From: Actinomycetota bacterium
GTDB lineage: Bacteria; Actinomycetota; Humimicrobiia; Humimicrobiales; Humimicrobiaceae
Reading direction: 5' to 3'
Assembly (NCBI GenBank): GCA_003563375.1
Contig: PWSB01000091.1
Span: 1 to 17,485, forward strand
Length of the DNA stretch: 17,485 bases
Of the stretch, positions 13,766 through 17,485 are shown piece by piece. The notes below the pieces were generated by a model that was not told the DNA's origin, made no database searches, and was given only the letters and a program-made list of their open reading frames with translations. A program made the translations under genes and the position numbers. Each line of letters opens with the position of its first letter. Within the stretch, counting starts at the first letter, position 1.

Positions 13766-15226
13766 ATGATGGTTTATATAGCAACAAGTATAAGAAACAT
13801 TCTTTATAAGCTGTTCAATAGCCTTTTATATAAAGGGACCACAAGAAAATACCTGGTACGCCTTATCCAAAAAATAATAAACCATTATTTTCAGGGAAAT
13901 AATGGCCGAACTGGCCCCCTTCAGGATGATAGAATAAAGCAAGAGAAAAAAATGATGGTTGAATCAATAATTCAATCTCTCAACAGGTCTATAGAAAAAG
14001 AGATCCTGCATCCTGCAATATCCCAAAAAGTCCTAGGCCTTTGGTTGGAAGCCATGAATAAGCCTGGCAGGTCCAAAAAACCTGAAATAAAAGAATTTTA
14101 TGACCGGAACGGCTGCAATCCCCCATTTTTGTTAGTGATAGCCCCCGGCCATGCATGTAATCTAAGATGCAGCGGCTGTTATGCATCCTCTGATGCTGAT
14201 TCTCATAAATTGGATTGGGAAATACTGGACCGGTTGGTAAGGGAAGCCAGAAAATTGTGGAATATAAAGCTGGTCGTCTTTACCGGAGGAGAACCTTTTT
14301 CCTATAGCTTTAAAGGTAAGGATATTATAGATATAGTAAAAGACAATCCTGACTGCCTGTTTTTAGCTTTTACGAACGGCACCCTTGTAAACCGCAAAAT
14401 AACTGAACGCATAGCCGGATGCAAAAACCTCACTTTAGCTTTTTCAGTCGAAGGACTGGAAGCTGATACAGACTGCAGGAGAGGAAAAGGGACCTTTAAA
14501 AAAATATTGAGAGCAATGGGATTTTCTAGGGAGGCGGGGTTGCCGTTTGGGATCTCTGTGACCGTAGACAGCAGAAATATTTCAAAGGTCTTAGAAGATA
14601 GTTTCCTGGATTACTTTTTTGACAACCAGGGAGCTTTCTATGGTTTTTTCTTCCAGTATCTTCCCATTGGCCTGGATTTTGATTTTGGATTGATGCCTTC
14701 TCCGGAGCAAAGGTTTTATTTCTGGAAAAGGGTCTGGGATAAAATCGAGCGCAAAAAACTTTTTCTATTGGATTTCTTAAATCATGGGACACTGGTAAAC
14801 GGCTGTATATCTGCTGGCAGGGATGGGGGGTATTTATATATAGACTGGGACGGGGAAGTAAAACCATGTGTCTTTGCCCCATACTCTGCAGGTAATATTC
14901 ACCAGATATACAAGGATGGAGGGGATTTAAACCGAATCTGGGGTTCACCTTTTTTTGACTCCATAAGAAGATGGCAGACAGAATATGGATTTAAAAAAAG
15001 CAGTATTGCCGAAAAAGGAAACCTGCTGCGACCCTGCCCTTTTAGGGACCATCATGGTTTGTTTTTAGAAATCGCAGAAAAAACCGGTGCCAGGGCTGAC
15101 AAATCCCTGCAGAGAGTGACTGTTTTTGAAGAGGGATACCATCAAAGATTTGTTGATTATGGATATAGTCTAAAAAAACTTTTGGACCCTGCCTGGGAGA
15201 AGGTTTATTTAAAGAAAAAAATCTAG
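13766..15226 (+). CDS. Radical SAM protein with SPASM-like C-terminal cysteines
   Basis: 486 residues. The [4Fe-4S]/S-adenosylmethionine cluster motif C-x3-C-x2-C is at Cys131, Cys135 and Cys138 (CNLRCSGC), followed by GGEP (174-177), which contacts SAM. Additional cysteines at 347, 368 (VKPC) and 424 (RPCPF), with an intervening WDG turn, are in the pattern of a SPASM or twitch domain that holds an auxiliary cluster. The N-terminal 115 residues are a hydrophobic-basic helical extension not typical of peptide-maturing enzymes, and no short precursor peptide gene is visible. The protein thus generates a 5'-deoxyadenosyl radical on an unknown substrate. Its gene follows plsY closely, hinting at a lipid or membrane-related substrate. 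No clear Shine-Dalgarno site precedes either of the two ATG codons. Confidence 0.85.
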   Translation: MMVYIATSIRNILYKLFNSLLYKGTTRKYLVRLIQKIINHYFQGNNGRTGPLQDDRIKQEKKMMVESIIQSLNRSIEKEILHPAISQKVLGLWLEAMNKPGRSKKPEIKEFYDRNGCNPPFLLVIAPGHACNLRCSGCYASSDADSHKLDWEILDRLVREARKLWNIKLVVFTGGEPFSYSFKGKDIIDIVKDNPDCLFLAFTNGTLVNRKITERIAGCKNLTLAFSVEGLEADTDCRRGKGTFKKILRAMGFSREAGLPFGISVTVDSRNISKVLEDSFLDYFFDNQGAFYGFFFQYLPIGLDFDFGLMPSPEQRFYFWKRVWDKIERKKLFLLDFLNHGTLVNGCISAGRDGGYLYIDWDGEVKPCVFAPYSAGNIHQIYKDGGDLNRIWGSPFFDSIRRWQTEYGFKKSSIAEKGNLLRPCPFRDHHGLFLEIAEKTGARADKSLQRVTVFEEGYHQRFVDYGYSLKKLLDPAWEKVYLKKKI

Positions 15227-15246
15227 AGCCAATATTTTAATCCATG

Positions 15247-15579
15247 TCATTCTTCTTCTTTTTCCTTAAGCTCAAGGCCGACAAGGATGGATTCCGTATC
15301 CGAAAGATCTCCTATAAATTTTCTAATGGGCAATGGCAATTTTTTAATTAATGTGGGGGTGGCTATTATCTGTGCCTGTTTTGCTTTTTCAGGCTGTTGA
15401 TAAATATCTATTATCTCAAGGTCATATCTGTCTTGGAGGTTCTCTTCTATTATTTTTTTGAGGTTGCTTATCGCATGCCTGGAATGTTCGGTAGCCCCGC
15501 TGACATATAGCCTTAATTCATATTTTCTTTTTTTTCTATCTTCTATAATTTTTTCCCAATCATCTTTATCTCTATCCAT
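15247..15579 (-). CDS. kaiB: KaiB-like protein
   Basis: 110 residues with a thioredoxin-like KaiB domain (about 20-104): LRLYVSGAT (22-30), then IIDIYQQPEKA (56-66), and the signature ATPTLIKKLPLPIRKFIGD (73-91). In cyanobacteria KaiB works with KaiA and KaiC in the circadian clock. Outside cyanobacteria, KaiB-like proteins are usually linked with KaiC-type ATPases or histidine kinases and have been connected with stress responses. No kaiA or kaiC is within this window. The frame is open 25 codons further upstream, but the ATG at 15577-15579 has AGAAAGGTG a few bases before it and fits the family's N-terminus, so I use that start. A TATAAT on the same strand lies at 15598-15603. The acidic KEKEEE tail and charged first 18 residues are extra to the core. 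Confidence 0.9.
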   Translation of the reverse strand: MDRDKDDWEKIIEDRKKRKYELRLYVSGATEHSRHAISNLKKIIEENLQDRYDLEIIDIYQQPEKAKQAQIIATPTLIKKLPLPIRKFIGDLSDTESILVGLELKEKEEE

Positions 15580-15597
15580 ATATAACACCTTTCTAAA

Positions 15598-15603
15598 ATT
15601 ATA
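15598..15603 (-). promoter_or_regulatory. Candidate -10 box of the kaiB-like gene
   Basis: A perfect TATAAT on the minus strand; transcription would start near 15591, just before the AGAAAGGTG ribosome site. No good -35 hexamer is seen at 17 bp. Confidence 0.4.
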
Positions 15604-15711
15604 GGAATGGATAATGAATCTAATTTTAACAGTTTCCAGCCATAAAAGACACATATTTTCTAATATATTATTTATTATATCGGTATTTTTTGCCCATTAA
15701 TTTATCCTTGT

Positions 15712-15740
15712 TTGTCACTGGTGATATTATCTGCTAAATT
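15712..15740 (+). promoter_or_regulatory. Candidate promoter of the HtrA-like gene
   Basis: TTGTCA (15712-15717, 5/6) and TAAATT (15735-15740, 4/6) are 17 bp apart. The predicted start near 15747 leaves a short leader that just includes the GAGGTG ribosome site at 15749-15754. A small inverted repeat TCAC-TG-GTGA (15715-15724) lies directly behind the -35 box. Confidence 0.45.
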
Positions 15741-15760
15741 TCTAAATAGAGGTGAGAATG

Positions 15761-16849
15761 ATGGAAAAAAAACTTTCAAAAATATTTTTAAATTTATTGG
15801 TTTTCAGCATCCTAGTTGTGTTTTCAATAGCTTGTGCACCAACTGAACAAGCAAGCTCCGTGATTGTCCAGCGGGCTGAACAGGAAGACAACCAAAGTAA
15901 TAATCCTGAAGACATTCAGTTTTCCTTAGAAGATATAAATACATTGATCAGTCACCTGGTCCAAGAAGTAATGCCGTCAGTGGTAAGCATCCAGGCAGAC
16001 GTTATAAGAGATAATGAGATAGGTGAAGAAGAGCTGCAGCAGGTAATAGGTTCAGGGATTATAATGAACGAAGAGGGATATATACTTACCAATAGTCATA
16101 TTATCGCCGACGCAAGAGAATTGATAGTGGTATTGGATAATGGCACGATAGTGGAAGGAGATGTGGTGGGCTCCAGTATACAGACAGATGTAGGGGTAGT
16201 AAAAATCGAGGCTAATGACCTGGCACCTGCAGTATTTGGCACCATGGACGACCAGGAAGTTGGAGACCTTGTGGTCGCAGTAGGAAGCCCTTTCGGCATA
16301 CAGCAGACGGTTACCCTGGGAATAATTAGCGGTAAGGAGCGAATAATACCCACCCCTGCAGACACCCTTCCTATTGTAGACGCTATACAAACAGACGCTG
16401 CCATCAATCCGGGCAATAGCGGAGGGCCCTTAATAAATGTAGGAGGAGAGGTTATAGGAGTAAACACTCTGGGTATCTCCCCCACCGGGGCGAGTGCAGG
16501 AATAGGTTTTGCCATTCCCATAGATACTGCCATAAATATAGCAGAACACATAATTGAATTTGGTGAAGCCAGGATACCATTTATGGGTGTAGAGCTTGCT
16601 CCTACCGGCGTCGATGCCCCTGGGGTGATGATTGAAAACGTCGTAGAAGACTCACCGGCAGAAAAGGCCGGACTTGCCCAAGGAGATATTATTCTGGAAA
16701 TAGAGGATACTGAGATAACTTCTCCTTTCGGTGTATTGTCTAAGCTGTTGAGGATGGGTTGTGATGAGGAAATAGACGTGCTGATAGAAAGAGACGGCGA
16801 AATTATGGAGGTAAGCGTATTTTTGGAGCTGTGCCCGGTCTTGGAATGA
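15761..16849 (+). CDS. HtrA/DegP-type serine protease, predicted lipoprotein
   Basis: 362 residues from ATG 15761 (another ATG at 15758 and a GTG at 15752 are in frame; GAGGTG at 15749-15754 has the best spacing for 15761). The N-terminal signal sequence ends in SIAC with Cys25, a plausible though not ideal lipobox, so the protease is likely tethered outside the membrane. A chymotrypsin-like domain (about 60-260) carries His113 in TNSHIIADA, Asp143 in QTDVGVVKI and Ser220 in NPGNSGGPL. A single PDZ domain follows (about 270-360). The family degrades or refolds misfolded envelope proteins. An uncharged or acidic linker (30-57) replaces the longer Ser/Gly linkers often seen. It is divergent from the kaiB-like gene and ends 6 bp from the convergent glycosyltransferase gene. 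Confidence 0.94.
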   Translation: MEKKLSKIFLNLLVFSILVVFSIACAPTEQASSVIVQRAEQEDNQSNNPEDIQFSLEDINTLISHLVQEVMPSVVSIQADVIRDNEIGEEELQQVIGSGIIMNEEGYILTNSHIIADARELIVVLDNGTIVEGDVVGSSIQTDVGVVKIEANDLAPAVFGTMDDQEVGDLVVAVGSPFGIQQTVTLGIISGKERIIPTPADTLPIVDAIQTDAAINPGNSGGPLINVGGEVIGVNTLGISPTGASAGIGFAIPIDTAINIAEHIIEFGEARIPFMGVELAPTGVDAPGVMIENVVEDSPAEKAGLAQGDIILEIEDTEITSPFGVLSKLLRMGCDEEIDVLIERDGEIMEVSVFLELCPVLE

Positions 16850-16855
16850 TTCGGC

Positions 16856-17485
16856 TTATTTTATATGGTCAGCCAGTTTAAGCTCATCTTCATCACTGAC
16901 GTCATAGACCCTGTCTTTCCAGTAGATCCCCAGTCCGGATCTGCATCTATAAAATGAGTTTATGGCTATCAATAGCAGGTACATCATAGAGATGGGATGC
17001 AGGATTATATCTATGGTTTTGGTCTTAAACCTTACAGCATATATTACCCTTATTAAAAATATAAGTAAAACCTGTAAAACCAAGGCATTTAAAATCATTT
17101 GAGGCCAGTCGAATAATATAGCCAATGGAAGAAAGATAAAAGGCAATAAAAATATACAGGATGCAAGTAAAAAAGCTGTAAAAAAATTGTAAGAATTGTA
17201 ATCAAACGCAGCGAAGAGAACTTTAGAATAGCCGGTTATTACCTCTCTTAGGTTCTTATACATCCTGCAATAAAGTTTTCTATTTCCATCGAAAACCATG
17301 AAACGGCTGCCAGATCTTTTTAAAAGCTTGGAGATATGTATATCTTCGAGTATTTCTTTTTTTACTTCCTTATGCCCTCCGGCTTTTTTATATGCGTCCC
17401 TGTCAAACATCATAAACTGCCCTATAGCCGTGCAGAATAATGGGTTCTTGCTTCCATAAACCAGGCCTAGCGGGAGAAAGCAGAG
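16856..17485 (-). CDS. GT2 family glycosyltransferase, C-terminal part (5' truncated by window edge)
   Basis: The frame runs from the right edge to TAA at 16856-16858 and gives 209 residues of a longer protein. Starting at the edge it reads LCFLPLGLVYGS..., and then aligns residue for residue with the GT2 protein at 9213-10397 from that protein's position 185 on: GQFMMF against GQFILF, ILEDIHISK against IIEDVAIAK, YCRMYKNL against YCRMYNNL, and the WKDR.Y ending against WKGRSY. The ED pair of the catalytic-base region is present; the N-terminal anchor and DAD motif would lie outside the window. Hydrophobic segments follow as in the paralogue. An internal ATG pair at the MMFD segment is not the start, because the homology continues upstream of it. 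Function as for the paralogue: transfer of sugar to an unknown, probably lipid, acceptor at the membrane. Confidence 0.9.
   Translation of the reverse strand, partial: LCFLPLGLVYGSKNPLFCTAIGQFMMFDRDAYKKAGGHKEVKKEILEDIHISKLLKRSGSRFMVFDGNRKLYCRMYKNLREVITGYSKVLFAAFDYNSYNFFTAFLLASCIFLLPFIFLPLAILFDWPQMILNALVLQVLLIFLIRVIYAVRFKTKTIDIILHPISMMYLLLIAINSFYRCRSGLGIYWKDRVYDVSDEDELKLADHIK

Noticed and set aside
14526..14948. 140-codon open frame on the minus strand inside the radical SAM gene
   Set aside because: Antisense shadow; its composition is not protein-like and the plus-strand protein keeps conserved cysteines across this stretch.
15580..15654. 25-codon upstream extension of the kaiB-like frame
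   Set aside because: The added residues are absent from the family, and the ATG at 15577-15579 has a good AGAAAGGTG site and a TATAAT box that falls inside the extension.
16096..16551. 151-codon open frame on the minus strand inside the HtrA-like gene
   Set aside because: It lies entirely opposite a well-supported gene with an intact catalytic triad, and its product is a low-complexity Pro/Ser/Thr-rich sequence typical of an antisense shadow.
1..17485. CRISPR array, tRNA, rRNA or insertion sequence
   Set aside because: No regularly spaced repeats, cloverleaf-like sequences, rRNA-like stretches or transposase reading frames were seen when reading both strands, though small structured RNAs could be missed without a covariance search.

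Overview
This 17.5 kb window is bacterial, AT-rich and densely coding. Bacterial markers are a glutaminyl-tRNA synthetase (absent from archaea), a PlsY acyltransferase, lipoprotein-type signal peptides, an HtrA protease, TATAAT-like promoters and AGGAGG ribosome sites. The phylum cannot be settled from the sequence. The mix of DUF1846, a KaiB-like protein, UroD-superfamily and fucose-isomerase-like enzymes and some apparently leaderless genes would fit an uncultured environmental lineage, possibly near Actinobacteria or Chloroflexi, but that is a guess. There are no rRNA or tRNA genes, CRISPR arrays, transposases or phage genes. No gap between genes exceeds about 230 bp.

Left part (1-6212): the tail of a DUF427 protein, glnS (+), a LOG-family nucleotide phosphoribohydrolase (-), a 94-residue membrane protein with a GTG start (+), a DUF1846 protein (-), a transglutaminase-like lipoprotein (+) and an RRM RNA-binding protein (-). 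The RRM gene has a pair of direct repeats around a small palindrome in its promoter region.

Middle part (6441-12975): a 493-residue protein that joins an N-terminal HNH-like zinc site to a DGQHR-type ParB-like domain (-), preceded by and overlapping a small ORF. Two GNAT acetyltransferases follow, whose genes overlap tail to tail. Then comes a tight four-gene operon read right to left: UroD-superfamily protein, fucose/arabinose-isomerase-like protein, membrane-anchored GT2 glycosyltransferase, GNAT. The first two overlap by ATGA, the second and third are 8 bp apart, and the last two overlap by 17 bp.

Right part (13118-17485): a plsY variant followed closely by a radical SAM/SPASM gene (+), a stand-alone kaiB-like gene (-), an HtrA-type lipoprotein protease (+), and the 3' part of a second GT2 gene (-) that is a clear paralogue of the one in the middle operon.

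Gene orientation switches almost every gene. Convergent neighbours are separated by 5 to 50 bp or overlap, usually with no recognisable hairpin terminator. Several + strand genes have a TATAAT box so close to the ATG that the mRNA would be leaderless or nearly so, while others have strong Shine-Dalgarno sites. The items most worth following are the HNH-DGQHR protein with its overlapping small ORF (possible orphan restriction or DNA-modification-linked factor), the UroD/fucose-isomerase-like operon, and the PlsY-radical SAM pair.
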